From Cinclus cinclus (lineage: Eukaryota > Chordata > Aves > Passeriformes > Cinclidae), in assembly GCF_963662255.1 (NCBI RefSeq), contig NC_085067.1:5174428-5238427 (forward strand): a stretch of DNA of 64,000 nt. Direction: 5' to 3'. A program made the translations under genes and the position numbers. Positions 12,201-27,200 of this stretch are shown here, piece by piece. Under the pieces are notes generated by a model. The model worked only from the letters and a program-made list of their open reading frames with translations. It did no database searches and was not told the DNA's origin. Position 1 is the first letter of the stretch; every line of letters starts with the position of its first letter.

Positions 12201-15200
12201 GTGCAAATTGAATTGTAATTAGAGGGAAATGCAGCAGGTCCCTGAGAGGAGTCATTGAGAAAGCAGCTTCTGCTGTTGTTGTTTTCACTAACACGGAGTT
12301 ATTGCTGCCCAAATGAGGCTCCTGTGCAGAAAACCTCATCACAGCTGCTCACAAATATCCCAAGAGCTGCTGGTTTTGGCTAGCACCTCTTCCAAAACTC
12401 CTTTATCTCCACTAAATTCAGGATAGCATCCTGAATTTCCAAGCAGGGAGGTTGGTGTTGTAAACAAGGGTGGGGCACGAAGGAGGGAAGGATTAATTCA
12501 GTGTTCCAGCCATCATCTGCTCCAAGTTATAGGGGAAAAATGGTTCCAGCAGGTGGGATTGGTGTGGGGAGGAAGGTGAACTCAGACAGGGGTGGGATGT
12601 GACTCAAACCCACGTTTTTCTGGATATTGGACACGTCCTGCTGCTCAACCTGTGTCTTGTGAGGAAAATCCAACCACGTCCTCCTACTCTTCCCCAAAAA
12701 AGATTAAGGCAGGAATCAAATTCTGGTTGAAAGAAAAGCACCCCAAAGGTAACGATGTCACGACATGTTTTGGGACAAACCAAAGCCCTCAGCCACACAG
12801 AGATGATCAAATTTGCACTTTTGAGGAGGGCAGGCAGAATTTGGGAGCTCAGCTGCAAGTGGAGTAAAACCAGAGTTTAAAAATGTTGGATATTCTCTGT
12901 TTTACACAGCTAATTTTGGTTTGGGAGCCACAAATGGCTCATTCAAGCCCTGAGCAAGGGTGCAGTGAGAGAAGGGAGTTGATGCTTCGGGGAAGAAGAA
13001 AACATTTCCCTGCCAGAGTGACTCAAATAATAAATGGTGGCAGCTTGAACCCCCTCCAGGAGGCTGGAATTGGAGGAACTTGGAGAGAAGGATTAATGGA
13101 CAGAGATGTGATGCTGCCAGCCAGATAATAAATAAACAACTGAGGAGATTTGCAGAAAAATGCTCTTTGATTTCATACTGCCAGGGAAAGGCAATGATTC
13201 CAACTGGAATTTGGCCAGATCACAGTTAAGATTTCTTCAGGAGAGTGCCTGTGGATGGTTCATGAGGATGGCCTCAGCTCTCCTGATTCACAGAGCCACT
13301 GGGATCCCAGGAAATGCCTGGGAATGCTCTATGGGTGAGGTGACTCCAGGATTTGCTTTGAACAACCCCAGCAATTCCAATCCACCACTGCCTTTAACCC
13401 AACCCTTTGCCTTGAGCTCACCAAATATTGTCCACTCATCCCTCCTAAAGCAGCAGGAGCTGCTCACATCCTGGTTTTCCATCCAAACCTGGGGCTGGGG
13501 CTCCAGCACCAAGCCAGGATCCTGCAGCAGATGGCTCCTGGTGGGACTTGTCCCTTATCCCTGCTGCTCCCAGACAGCTGGGTGCCAGCCCAGGCTGCCT
13601 GCAGGCTCAGCCCAGAGGCACCAGAGTCCCTTTAGAACCCTCCCAAGGGGAGTGATGCCACAAAGTTTTCCTCCTGCAAAGGGAAGAGGCAGAAAAAGCT
13701 GCAGGTCTAAGGAGGATTTGAGAAAAGCACAGCTGAGGGGTCATTCTCCCACCCCCCCTCGGCTCCTGGGAGCCAGCTCCACCCAGAGTCCCTGACATTC
13801 CCTGGCTAAAAACCAAATAAAAAGGTTCATGCATCAGCCTTCCATGACATCCACCCTGTTAACTCCAGTCTGCCTGCTGGGCCTCCCCTTCACAGCTCTG
13901 CAGTGAAGCATTAGGTGAAAATATAACCAAATTAATCAAATCTACCGCTTCCATCCTCGTGTGTCTGCCCAAAGAACTTATTGGAGCATCCCAGGTGCTG
14001 CCTGAAGTAGCCAAACCACAGGTCAGGAGCAGAACTCAAATTTATCATCCCTTTTGCCCTGTAGCTCTCAGGGCTGCAGAGGGAACTCCTGCCCCAGCAC
14101 GGGACTGATTCCCAGGATCTGCCCCAGCCTTGACCACATTGTGCTGCCGGCTCCCAACTGAAATAAAATAAAACCAAAATAAAGTAAAATAAAATTTAAA
14201 AATTTACTAATTTTCACTTGCTTCTAGATCTCTGCTGGAAAATGGACTTGGAGGATAGGCTGCCTATTATGTGCTGCCAGGGAAGGAGCCAGAGGTGCCA
14301 CCTGAGCTGGGTGTGCTGTCAGCTCAGATGAGGATGGTGATTCATCCTGCTCCGAGAGGGCTGCGCTGACTCAGGCCCTGGATGAGCTTGTCTCTCCCAG
14401 TTACCTGCCAAGAAAAGCCCCTCTAATTAGCTGATCCTAGACACTCAGTGTTGAGGCAACTGGAGCAGGAAAATCCCACTGGTGCTGCTCTCACCTTTGT
14501 TTTCCAGCACAGCAAGCACGGAGCTCTGCGTGGTTTTCCTGCCCACTCTCCCGGCCAAAAGCAGCCCCATCTGTTTTGCAGCTGATCACCCATCCACATT
14601 AGTTAGATTTTTATGATTTGCTTCAAGACCCCATGGTGCTTGTTTTTTTTTTTTTTTTGGAGGTAACCCGAGGCTCAGACAACTCTTGTCCTTGGAAGGT
14701 GACAGGAGATGCCTGATGGCCACTGAAGATTTTTATTTGTGCGTGCAGCTCTCGTACCCTGCCCTCGCAAGCAGTAAATCCACAAACAACTCTAAAATCA
14801 GTATTTACAGGAACAAAGGGGAAAAGCAGAACTGGGATCCTCGCAGGAAAGGGGAAGAGAATCACCAGTAGAGGATGGCACTGTCAGATGGGGAGGAATC
14901 ACTCGCCCTCATCGTTTCCACTGCCTGTGAGAGACCGCCCTGGTGTCTGGGCTTGCAGCAAGTGAACAGCTCCTGGTACAAGAGCAGCATTCCAATCACA
15001 CCATTCCCTGCTGGGAAGCACCGAGCAGGCTCCCCACACCCACTCCAGCTGGTGGGAGTTGTTGGATCAACATTGAGCCAACAAGCCCTTGGTGCAGTCT
15101 GCTCCTCTCCCCCACCTGCACGTCCACGAGCCAGACACCCCGGCTCTGCACATCCCTGCAAACATCTCTGCTGGGAAAAAAGAGCCCAAAAACCCTCACG

Positions 15201-18200
15201 CAGACAGCCCAGCCTCAGTAATGAACCAAACAGGCAAGGCCGGTGCTGCCTGTCCCTCCTGCCACCCCTGTGTCCTTCCCTGGGTGACTCTGTGTGTCAC
15301 CACTGTCCTTAAACCGAGGGAAAGGGGCACGGCTCTCACGGGTAATGAAGGTCCTGCAAGTTCAGGGGAATTGGAAGAGGAAAGGAACAGATCCCAGCAA
15401 GGGCAGGAGCAGGATTTGGCTGTGGAAAGCCCTGCATGGCAGAACAGATGCTCTGCAGCTGGGCCAGATGTTCCCCAGCTGCTGTCAGGGAACCTGCCTG
15501 GGACAGGACCCCAATCCTCCTGGAGCTCAGGTTTGGCTGATGGGGTGGAGGATGCAGGAGAGCTCAGCCTGACCTGGCCCTGCTCTGATGGAGCAAATGG
15601 GACACTGGGAGTCCTCACCTCTCACTCCTCCCTGCTCTGATCCAGCCACCTTCTCCAAATTACCCTACACTTAACACTGCGTGAGCTGCCAGACTCTGTC
15701 AATAATTCTAAACCAGGCTCTGCTTAGGAAGGAATCAGGATTTATTGTTGTGGCCCAGCAGCTGTCACCATGAGAGGCTTCAGGAGGAGCCAGTGTGAGT
15801 CTCCTGATGGACAAGGGGGGAAAAGCCCTCGCTGAGCCCATCCTGATCTGCTGCTCCCAGCACAGCCGAGCACAGAAGGAATTGCAAATCTCACTTGAAA
15901 CAACATATTTACTTTTTTTATCCACTCCAGAACTGTTGCTTTTGATGCCCCCCCCTTGCCCTCCTCATCCTGCAGAGCAGTTGCAATGCAACTATGGAAA
16001 AAGAACATTAACAATTTCGGTGGATTGATCAATTCAGCCAAAAAATTCCTAGGGTGGAGGTGGGGATTGCTCACAGCCCTGCCCAGCCCTGGGAAACACT
16101 CCCACACCATCCCCCAGAACCTGCAGCACCAATAATGATGTTCCTGTCTCACCTGGAAGCCTCCTGGGCCCAGCAGAAATCAATCCACTCCTGCACACAC
16201 AATGAGAGGCTGCAACCCAAGAACTGCTGGCTAAAAGCTGCTTCCAGTTCCAAGCCCTGAGCTGATTATTATTACATTAGCCATGGAGGGATGCATTGTT
16301 AATGCTCAATGGATGCTAAACTCTGCTTCAAAAGGATGGAATTTCGGGCTGGGAGACTGTAGGAATGTTTTGGCATCCTTTAATAGGTGCTGGAATAAAA
16401 CCTCAGATATTTCTGATACAGAAAATAAGCATCAGTGATTCCTCACCAGAGCTCTCTCCCAGAGTTATTCAAGGGAAGTAATTGAAGGCATCTTTGAGAG
16501 ACACAAATATTCAATTAACTCTCCAAACTGGCTGCTGTGGAATAATGTGAGCATGACAAAAAGATAATTTAAGTGAACAAATTGCAGCTGACTCCCATAA
16601 AATCATGCCAAGTCTTTATTTATTTTTTTTTGGTTATTTACACCAGTGCAGGAGCACAGGGAAAAAAATGTGTTTGGATCAATAGCAATACCTGCATATA
16701 CCAAAATCCAGGTATATCCTTGTTTGGTTTTTTTGGTTTTTTTACCAGCAAGGAGAGGGGAATTACTCAGCACAAGAATCTGGCTGAGCATCACTGCAGG
16801 AATTAGGAGATTTTGCAAGGTAAAGATTTAGATGGAACAAAATACAGAGAGATCTTAGCTCAAAGCAAAAGAGGAGGAAGTAGGGTTGAACTAAACATTG
16901 AAGTAAAAGCTCCCTGACCCTTTTTTGCATTAAAATTGATCCTCAGAAAGAGTCTATTCCATGAAACCACTTAGTGCCTTCCCAACTGTTGAAAGGGAAT
17001 TCCAGCAAAGAAGGGAAAACCAACCCAATCCCACAGCACCAAACTCATTTTCTGAATTAAGACAAAGCAACAGGAGTGGAATAAAAATAAAGGTTTCCCC
17101 AAGGAAGCCAGCATCACCCAAGTAATTAATATGGACAAGATGAATTCCAATTCTTTCATTTGCAAATCCAGCATCCCCAGTTAATCACGAGCATGGACAA
17201 AGTCCATTAATAAAGCAGATTCCTGTAATGAGATTCAAAGTAATGACAAATCAATACATTAAAAAAAAAGAACAACAACAAAAAAACTTGTGTGGTTAAA
17301 TAATCTACACTTTGCATAATAACATCAGTGCTGTGATTCTGGGTGGTTATGTAGAGGCAAATTCCAGAGCAATCCCAGCAAGAAAATGAGACTGAGGTGG
17401 GCAAATCAAACTGCTCAGGGCTGTGGGGTGAAATCCATGAGCCAAGGGAAAAATCTTCCTCCCACTCCATGAAACCTCTCCTGAGCAGCCCCACAAAGAG
17501 CTGGGAGTTCCCCAAGCAGCTTTTCAAAGAGTGAGGGGAGATGATTTCCCTTAAAATCTTTTCTCACCCCCTCTGGTCTCACCCTGGGTGCCTCCTCTCC
17601 ACTTCTGGAATTCAGCAGCCCTTGGCAGGAGCTTCCCTGTGCCAGCTCAGGTGGATTTACTGATCCCAACTCATCCTGCCCCACCAAACCTCTGCCTTTT
17701 TTATCACCTTTGGTGCCTCACAGCTGCCTGCAGAGTCTCCTCCTGAACAAAAGGAGAAACTGAGTCAAAGTCAAACCCATCCCTGCCCTCAACATCCCCT
17801 TTTGCAAACACCTTCAGCTGGGAGGCCACAGCTCTGCTCTCCTCCTTCTCCTCTTGGGATATCTCTCCTCTCAGGCTTGCCAAGTCAGAAAACCACTTAA
17901 ATACCTGATTAAATACAAGCACATGTTTAAATCCCTCTGCAGCCAAAGCAGTTGGATTAGCAGAGCTCTTCATACAGGTTTCTTGTTAAGCAAATCTTCT
18001 TTCCTCCACCCAGTTCCCTTCACAGGGAAGGACTGGGACAGTCCTGGGACACCCCACAGTGAGATTCAGCTCGAGTGAGCACTGAAAGAACCATTTTTCA
18101 CAAAATCAGGGAATGAGATCCCAGAGGACACAGGCTGGGCTGACGGAGAGTGCTCTGCCCTCCAGAGCCAGCAAACATTTCCAGTAAGTGCCATTAAAAT

Positions 18201-21200
18201 CCTCCTCTTTATTTCACCACACACCAGGCTCCAGAAAGGCCAGAGGGTGGTGGCTGCTGGTGCTGAGCCCCAGAGATGGGACAGATTAACCCAAAAGTGG
18301 CCTGAGAGCCTCTGTGCTTGGCTGAGAAGGGAAATCCACCCCAGGTTTCACTGGGGGTGCTGAACAGATACAGGTATAAAACATCTTTTCTAGATACAGG
18401 TATAAAACATCTTTTCTGCTGTGCCCTGTCAGTATGGTCTGGGTCCTCTGTGAGGGAAAGGGGTGGTCCCTGCACCCCCAAACCCACAGGACCCCCATGC
18501 CAGGCAAGGAGAAGCAGGAACATCCCTCCTTCTGGGACAGGCAGTGTCACATCCTGTTTCCAGCAATAAAAAGTATCAACCCCCCCTCCCCAAACCCGAA
18601 TATTTCTGCTTTGTTTGACAGTCAGACCATTCAGTTGCTGCTGTTGATGTTCCATTTCCCAGCAGAGATGCCAGAGGAGCTCGGGAGGATGAGACACAAA
18701 GCACATCTTGGCTCAGGGAGCTCCTGCCAGGGAAGTGGAGCCTGGGATGGGTCTGTGGCCCCAGGGATGAGACAGAGCCATGAGCTGGGTGATGAAAACC
18801 ATGCCTGGAGCTCACTTTGCAGGAGAGGATCCATGGCAAAGCTGCTGCTCCTGCTGCTGAGTCACAGCTGCTGTGCAGAGTTCAGTGCAGGCTTTTCCTT
18901 CTCGAAGCTCCCTGGATGAGGAGATTCCTTCCACCCAACCCTGACTGTCAGGGTGAGGACCAAAAGACACCCAAGAGCAAGGCAGGGAGCAGCTCCAGAG
19001 CAGGAATATCAGCAAGGCATCCATGTTTCCATGCCCTGGGATATTCCCTTAATTCCCTACAAGGTGACACCACCCCAGGAATTGTCCCCAGAGAGAAGCA
19101 GAGGCCTGGAAAGCCTTGGGTAACAGAGCACCCTGCTAATCCCACCCTGCTAATCCCTCCTGCTTCCCCACCAGAGGCTGAGCCTTCCTGGGAACAGCCA
19201 GCTGGATCCCATGGAACGCTGTGGCCACAGGATGAGTCTGTGCCTTGCAGCTCCTACTCCCAGTTCTGGCACTGAGAGCCCAGACTGGACATTGATTTTC
19301 CAACTCCAAAATAGCCAGAGCTGGTCTTTCTTACACCAGCAGCTCCTCTTGTTAACAGCAGAGGAAGAAGAACCCCAAAAACTTTCAGGACACAGCACCA
19401 ACTCCTTAATCTCCTTTCCCAGATACAACCACGGAGCTGAATAATCCCTGAAACCTGATGAGGATGATGAGCTGAGCAAGAGGAAAGCCAGGATGAGCTC
19501 ATTGTGCTGAGCCTCCCCTTCCCTGCTCTGGTCCCACGGAGACATCCACAACCCTGGGCTGGAATTCCTCTAAGCCACAAGCAGCTGATTTCAATATCAT
19601 TAAAACATGACTAATACAGACTCTGAGCTGGTTTTAAAGTGGAGGAGCTGCTGGTGTGTGGTGAAAAAGACACCTCCAGCCTCGCATGCGAGATGTGGCT
19701 GAGCCATGGGGTGGCATTTAGCACATAGTGACACCAAACCTGCCTCGGGGCCTTCTTCCTGCGCCAAGAAATGCCAGAAATCCCTGCCTGGAAGAAAGAT
19801 TCCCTTTTGCAAGGTGTGAAATGGGAAGAAAATACATTGGTTTTCTCTGTAAGACCCACAGGCTCATCCAAAATCACCACTGACAAGTAAATAGGTTGGA
19901 AAAACCTCCCTCTGAGAGCCAGGCTGACTCAACCTGTGGTATCTTTTCCCTTTTTGCTTTATCTTCCCTGATGTGCCTGCTCAGGAAGAGATAAGGAGCA
20001 GCTGGGAGCCCTGCCACTTCTGTGCACTTCATTCCTGTTCTTGGGAATTCCCTTCTTCCCTTCCCCTTTGCTAGAGAGATGCTCAGCCCTTCTGCTCCTC
20101 CATTCCCTCTGAAAAATGAGGAGTAGAGAAGCTTTTCCTTGGTAAAGAATCCTGGAATTATTTAGGGTGGAAAACTCAAGTCTGACCACTAAGCCATGTC
20201 CCCATATCCACACATCCCAGAAACCCCTCCAGGGATGGGGATTCCAGCATTTCTCTGCTGGGACAACCAGCATCCTGCTGGCTCTGGGATGGGTCAGACA
20301 GAGCTGGAACATCAGGAGGAGCTTGGTCAGAGCTGGGTCCCAGCAGGATTTTGCACAATGTCATTCCCATCCTCCTGCAGTCAATGGAATGATCTCAGCC
20401 TGTGGGAATGGCACTGTATTCCTGCCTTTGGGAATACTCCGGGCTCCTGTAGTTTTGCCCTCCTCCAAAGGGAGGGCACACAAGCAAACATGAGTTCTTG
20501 TGGAAAATAAAGTTGATTTATGCAATGCAGCAACACTAAAAGGTCTTTTTTTAAAAAAAAAAAAAAATATTTCAGGAGAGGAGTGTGGCTGATTTATTTT
20601 CTTTTAGGAGAGGAGTTTGGCTGATTTATTTTCTTTGTGTTGGTGGAGAACAGCAGCTGATGGGAGAGAGATGAAAGCACCCCAAGCAGAGATTCCTCAC
20701 CACGTTTCAGGGAGTTCATCTCATCTGACAACTGCTTTACATCTAAAAAAGGATGGAGAAGTTTATCAGGGCACTGATAAACTGATAAACTTGCACTGGT
20801 GCAAATCTGACCCTGTCACCTGCACCGTGCCAGATTCTCCATCCTCCTCCTCTGGACAGCAACAGGATGGGAAGGAAAGCAGAGGGAAAACCAAGCTGTG
20901 CATGCAGAGCTCAGGGAAAGCACCAAAGCTGTTCCTGGTTCACAGTTCAGCCTTCCCACGGAATGACCAGCGCCGTGGACTGGAAATCAGCTTTGGGACA
21001 TTCTTCTCCTGCTAAGAAATGCCAGGAATTCCTGCCTGGAAGTGGTACAGTTCCAGCAGCCGGTCCCCACGTGGGAGCAGGGCTGGGCTGTGATGGATGC
21101 TGCTCACCCATGGCCCCTGTTCTTTACAAAGCACCCAGGGCCTTTACAGGGATGCATCCTACACATCCTAAAATCCAGCAAAACCTGCAGTTCTGGCAGC

Positions 21201-24200
21201 TCTTGGGGCTGTTGGCACCTTTGTTTTAAAGCAGCAAGGCAAGAGAGAAGAGTGCCATGGAAAGGACTGGATTTTTTTTTATACTGAAAAGGGAGACGTT
21301 AGAGACCAGAAATGCACATTTCCCCTTCCCTAATCACAGATCTGTGCAAAGGCTGGTTTGGGTTGGAAGGGACCTTAAATCTCATCCCATTCCCACTGCT
21401 CTGCCATGGGCAGGGACACCTTCCATACACCAGGGTGCTCCAACCTGGCCTTGGACACTTGCAGGGATGGGGCAGCCACAGCTTCTCTGGAAAACCTGTG
21501 CCAGGGCCTCCCCACACCCTCACAGGGTACAATTCCTTCCCAATATCCCATCTAAATCTCCCCTCTGACAGCCTGAAGCCCTGGCAGCCTCTTTGCATCA
21601 CCCACACTGGTGACACTCTGTGTTTTTGGGGTACCTGGTGATGAGTTCCACCTCTAATCCAAAGAGAGGATGAAAAACAGAGTCCCAAACTCAGCAGGAA
21701 CAGCTCCACACCCCAGGGTCCTGCTGAATTTCCTGAATTTCCCTCCAAAGGCAGCACACACAGCCCAGATCACTCTGTGATCCCACTGAACATCCTGGGA
21801 ATGGCACACACACAATCCAACGTGGATTTTGGCTGCTAGAGGCAGCCCGAGGAAGGGAACTGCTCAGAGGAGGCTTTCCTCTTGAAACACCCACAGAAAA
21901 ATGGAGAAGGGAATGGATGAGACCATCAGCCACGGGTAAATTATCCTTATTTTTTTGCAGGGTGGCACAAAAGTTTCCATTTCCCACCCTGAGACTCAAT
22001 CAGGGCTGTGCTTTACACCACAGGGAACTGGGAACCTCAGCCCTGACTTACACCAGCATAGAAAAGTCACTTTTGGGGATTAAAGGAAGAAATTAAACCT
22101 TCCCCATGTTTTACACCATGCTTGTTTGTTTTTATTTGCAGCATCAGATTTTTAACCATCGGGTAGAGCAGGGCTGGGATTTGGTATTTGATATTTGAAG
22201 AAGGTTGGGAGGTAAAATCTTCCTTGAAAGCTTTCACAGCAAGTTCCCTGTCTGGAACCAGGGAGTTTGGATGCTCCTTTGAGGATCCACCTTGCCATGT
22301 GCCTCCAAACTGGAAGTGGGATCCACCAAGCTGGCTCAGTCTCTCCAGAGAAACCCAAAAGTAAAGGATTTGGACTCATCGAAATCACCAGGAAATGCCC
22401 AAACTTGCTAAGGAAGAATTAATGATTGGGTTGCCTCAGGATTCAATTCAGTGCCATTAAAATTCAGTTGATGCTGCTCTATAAAATAGCTTTAAACATT
22501 AAATACATTTACTTTAAACCACCCAGATTTCAAACCAGCAATTTAAGGTGACACCAACCTCTGGTCAGGCTTTAATTTTCAAATTGAAAAATTTATTTAA
22601 TTTTAAACAGCTCCTGTTAGCCCAGGTAGGCAGGACATGGCTGCCAGTGATTTTAGGGAAGTCAAAGATAAAAAAAAAAAAAACAAAACAGAAAAGAGTG
22701 AAGTGCAAACACAGCTCCAGGGAGAGTTTGGTTTTCTCACAAGGACAAAGAAAACATCTTAATTTCAGTTAATTCAAATGTCTGACTCAACGACCTTAAT
22801 AGTCTTTTCCAACTTAAATTATTCTAATTCACTTAGTCCCTTTCAACATTTAATTTCAGCAAGTCAATGAAAAAATCAGGAGTGCAAAGCAGAAATGCAC
22901 TTTTTCCAATCTGCAAGTAAAACTTCAACCTGGGACACCAAGATCTGTAATTATGGTGACCAGAAATGGAAATAATGATGCACAATTAATACTCCATTTA
23001 AAGAATCAACTAGTTTTAAATGCAAAATCTGTTTCCAGACATTTACTTTGTCTGCTTTCTTACCCAGCAACTTTTGAGTTTATTAACTGATCAAAAACCA
23101 TTAAAAAACACTTTTCTGCTCTTTGAACTTGCTTTCATTTCCCTGTACCTCGAGTCAGAAATACAAAGGGTTCAATCAGCCAACCCTGTAAACCCCAAAT
23201 TCACCATTTCCCACCAGAATAAAAACACACAAAATTCCTCACCCAGCCACACAGCTGCCTAAATAAATGTCCCCAGACACACCAGACTCCTTCCTTAGAA
23301 AAGGAAGTATCCAATTACACCAAGCAGAAGCAGCTTTTTACAACCAAACAGGAAAACATCCTCTTTCTAATAGAATCATCCCCCAGAAAAATCCTAACTA
23401 CAAAAAAAAAAAAAAAAAAAAAAGCTGTTTAGATTAAGATTTAATCAAATTCTGCATGATTTTGGCTGGGTGTACATCATTCACACTCTCATCCCAAACT
23501 GCTTCTCTGCAAGCCCAGGAAACTCACAGAGAAATTTGGGAGCAAGATTTCCCCCATATCTTTTCTGGAGAGAGTAGAGCTGTATCCAGAGTGATGGATA
23601 AATGGAAATAAATGGAGGGATTTGGGATGAACCAAGGTTTTGGGGCTGTTTGAGTCCTGTTTCTGCAGAGATTTGGGCTTCACTGCCCTGATTTTGGGGA
23701 GCTCAGGCTGGACCAGGAGCTGGGGTTTGTTCAATACCAACCAAACCTGGGTTAGAGGCTGCAGCAGCTTCGATTCATCCCTGTGCAGAGACCTGGGGTT
23801 CTTTTACTGAGATCCAACCCCCCCCCCCAGCCCTGCATTCCACTGGAGGTGGGGATGCCCCAGACCCCAAAGCACTCCCAGCAGGAGCTGTGTGCTCCGT
23901 GGGAGCAGCTCTGCAGGCAGGCTGGGAACAGGGACAGAGGTGTCCCAGGAAAAGCCCTCAGCACATCCCAAAACAACCATTTCCCACCACGCTCTGCTCT
24001 CCTTTGCTTTCCCCTGCTGGGATTTCACTGCTGTGCCAACATCCCGGCCTTGGGGAGCCTGGGGCTGAAGGAACAGCCCAGGCAGGAATTATCTGCTGCC
24101 AGCCCCGGAGTGGGCTCAGTTTGAGCATCCCCTGGGACAGGGCAAGAGGCAGCTCTGGGAATTTCCCAGCCATGGGGCTGGGGCTCCCAAGCACAGCCTG

Positions 24201-27200
24201 GCTCAAAGCCCTGTGTTCTTCCAGCAGGCAAATCCAGGGAATCTCTGCACAAAGAGAGGTGAAGGCACAGGAACCATCCAAGGAGGTTTTAGTATTTAGT
24301 ATTTCGTTTTCCAGGCTCATTCTTGGAGTTGGAGGGAGGGACAGACAGAGCTCGCTCACCTGGGTGTGTTTTGCAAGCTAGAGGGTAAAAAACAGAGCTG
24401 CATCTCCCACAGAGCTGCAGGTCCTGTGCCTAACACCCATTTCCTCACTTTCTGTGGCTAAACACAAAGCAAAGAGCTGAAAAGCCCAGCACAGGAGTCC
24501 CCATCCTCCCAAAACCCCACACCCTCCTGCTCCAGGCTGGCTGGTCCTTTAATTAACCAACCCTCATCTCAACACAACTGCTGTTAGAACTGGAATTAAT
24601 ATTGCAGCTAGGCAGTCCCTTGCTGAAATCTCCTCCAAATGCAATTCCTGGTCACTCAGGGGAATGGGCAGCACCGGTGGGAGCAGGAACTGGACTGGAA
24701 AACTGCTCAGAAACCAATCCCACAGGCCAAGGGGACATTCAGGGACTGAAATCAGCAGCCAGCAGCAGCATCCAGGGCTGGGGAGGAGCAGACCTGGAGG
24801 AAAACCTCCATGGGCCAACAAGGATTTTGGAAAAAGCAGAAACTCCTCGTAAAGAAATTCCCCCACCAATATCAAACCCGAGTCCTGCTCTGCAAAGCTG
24901 CACAGCCAGGGCTGTGGGAAGATTATTGAGATATAAAGAGGCCCTGAGGAATGAGATATCCACTGAGATACCCAAAGGCATGAGGAAAAGGCAGCTCCCT
25001 CCCCTGGGCTCTGCTGTGTGTCCAGGCTCTCTCCAGAGCTCAAAGGAAACGCCTCTGCCTTTGAAAGACACAGAGTCTGAAAGATAAAGAGTCTTGAAAA
25101 GATCTGAGGATGCTGGAGAGCTCCAAGCAGCTCCTGCTCTCCAAGCAGCAAGGTCAGAGCCAGGAGTAATTGGAGCTAAAACCTTCAGCCTGGAGAGGAA
25201 TGGGAAGGACAATTTGCTTTTACTTTTAGAGGCAAGATTAAATTTACCATGCAGTGATCTTTTCTCCAAAATTTGAAAGAGAAGGAGGCTGAGGCACACA
25301 CGCAGAAAGAGAAATGGAATCAGCCATTAAATCATATTAGGCACATGGCCAGGACCTGAAGATGTTGGATACTAAAAAAATATTCCACATCACTTGTAGG
25401 AGAATGAAATTAATATTAATATATAAACATCTTTTATTTATATATATTTATATATGAATATATAACCACCTCCCTTAGCTAGGAGAAGGCCACAGCCACG
25501 AATCCCCCAACACATCAAACGCTGAAGCTGCAATACACTGAATTTCAGGTGCATCACCCCCATGGCTGTCCCCCAGAGCCCTGCACACAGCACAGCCCCT
25601 GGGGTGTGCAGGAGCTCTCACACCCACACTGCCAGGGACAGGAGACATCCTCACACCTGGGTTTTCACAGCCTGGAGCAAGATAAAAAGGAAAAAAAGGA
25701 GGGGGAAAAAAAGGTGCATGTCTGCAGGCTAGAGCCCCGAGCTGCTGCATTTCACATCAGGTGTGAAAACAGCAGAGCCTGGGGGGGGAAAAAATACACA
25801 TTCCTGATATTATATAAACAGAGAAAGTGCTGAACAGGGGCTGAGGTAGAACAACAACCATTAACTTCTGCCAGCTTGGAGATCTCTGTCTGCAGTGAGG
25901 TCACAGGCAGGACCTGATCCTCTGTTCCAGATGCCCACAGCCCAGCCCACACTTTATATCACATTCCCCCCAAAAACACATTTCCCCCAGGAGCAGCAGC
26001 AGCAGCCACCTGCCAGAGGGTTCATTAAATCATTAAACCCAATCCTGGGCCTGGACAAGCAAGCACACGACACATGCACCTGCAAATCCCACAGGGGATG
26101 GATGGATGGATGGATGGATGGATGGATGGATGGATGGATGGATGGATGGATGGATGGATGGAAAAGGAGCAGAAGGATGGGAAGCAGGTAAAGATGCTTG
26201 TGAGGGAGCATCTTACAGCAGGGCACGGCTTGGGAGCATGGAGGGAACACCAGAAACCCTTTTTTGGGGCAGGAAACACCCCACCACTGTCAGAGATTGT
26301 TGTTGCCAATGCCTCCAGCAGCCTAAGGGTTAAAAAAAAGAATAGTGGGCAGCACTGGTGGGGTTTCATCAGCGGCTTGAAGCAGAGGAAATGAGTGTTC
26401 ACCCCAAAGCCACCCCACTCAGAGCAGGGTTACCCAACTTCCACCCTGCGGTGCCAGCCCCAGCAGCTCCCTCCCACCTGGGAGGAGGAAATACCATCCC
26501 AAATCCTGCAAAATCCTTCATCCCCGTCCTCTGCTGGCAGCCCCAGGCTGGGAGGAGCCCAGAGATCCCAGGCTGGGTCACCTCTGGTGCATCAGCTGCT
26601 CTGAGCAGGCAGGGGAAGGGAGCAGGGCAAACCCAGCAGTGCTGAGCTCCTCCACGGGAATTCCATGGGAATGCTGCTCCATGGCTGGGGTGCACAGGGC
26701 CACGAGCAAGCACAGAGTCCAGCCACAAGTCTTTTTAATTTTTTCTCTGCTCTTGCGTCTCAAGGAGGAAGTCACAGGAACCCAAAGTGGGCTGTGTCCA
26801 TCAGTATTTTTATTTTTTGTGTGTGTGTGTTTTACTATCCCCACCGGGCAAGCACTGTAAATATTCATCGTTAATTAATAAAACATCCCTTGTAATACAC
26901 AATTCTCAGGCTGCTCAGGTCGTGTCCTGCTCCCCACAGCCTCTGGCTGGAAAATCCAGGGTTCAGCCTGGGATGGGGTAGGGGCACTCCTGCCCCCACA
27001 TCAGGGGATATCTGTGGGATAAACACCAGGGATCCCAGTTGGATCCCAGCCAGGACAGGGCTGACACAGGGTCTGCACACTTTGGTGGGCACAGAGCATG
27101 TTTGCTCCCAACCCTTTCCTGCAAATGGGATTTTATTTTTTTTTTTTTTTTTTTTGGTGTTTTTAACCCATTTGGGGCCCCGACCCCTCCGCCCTGCCCT

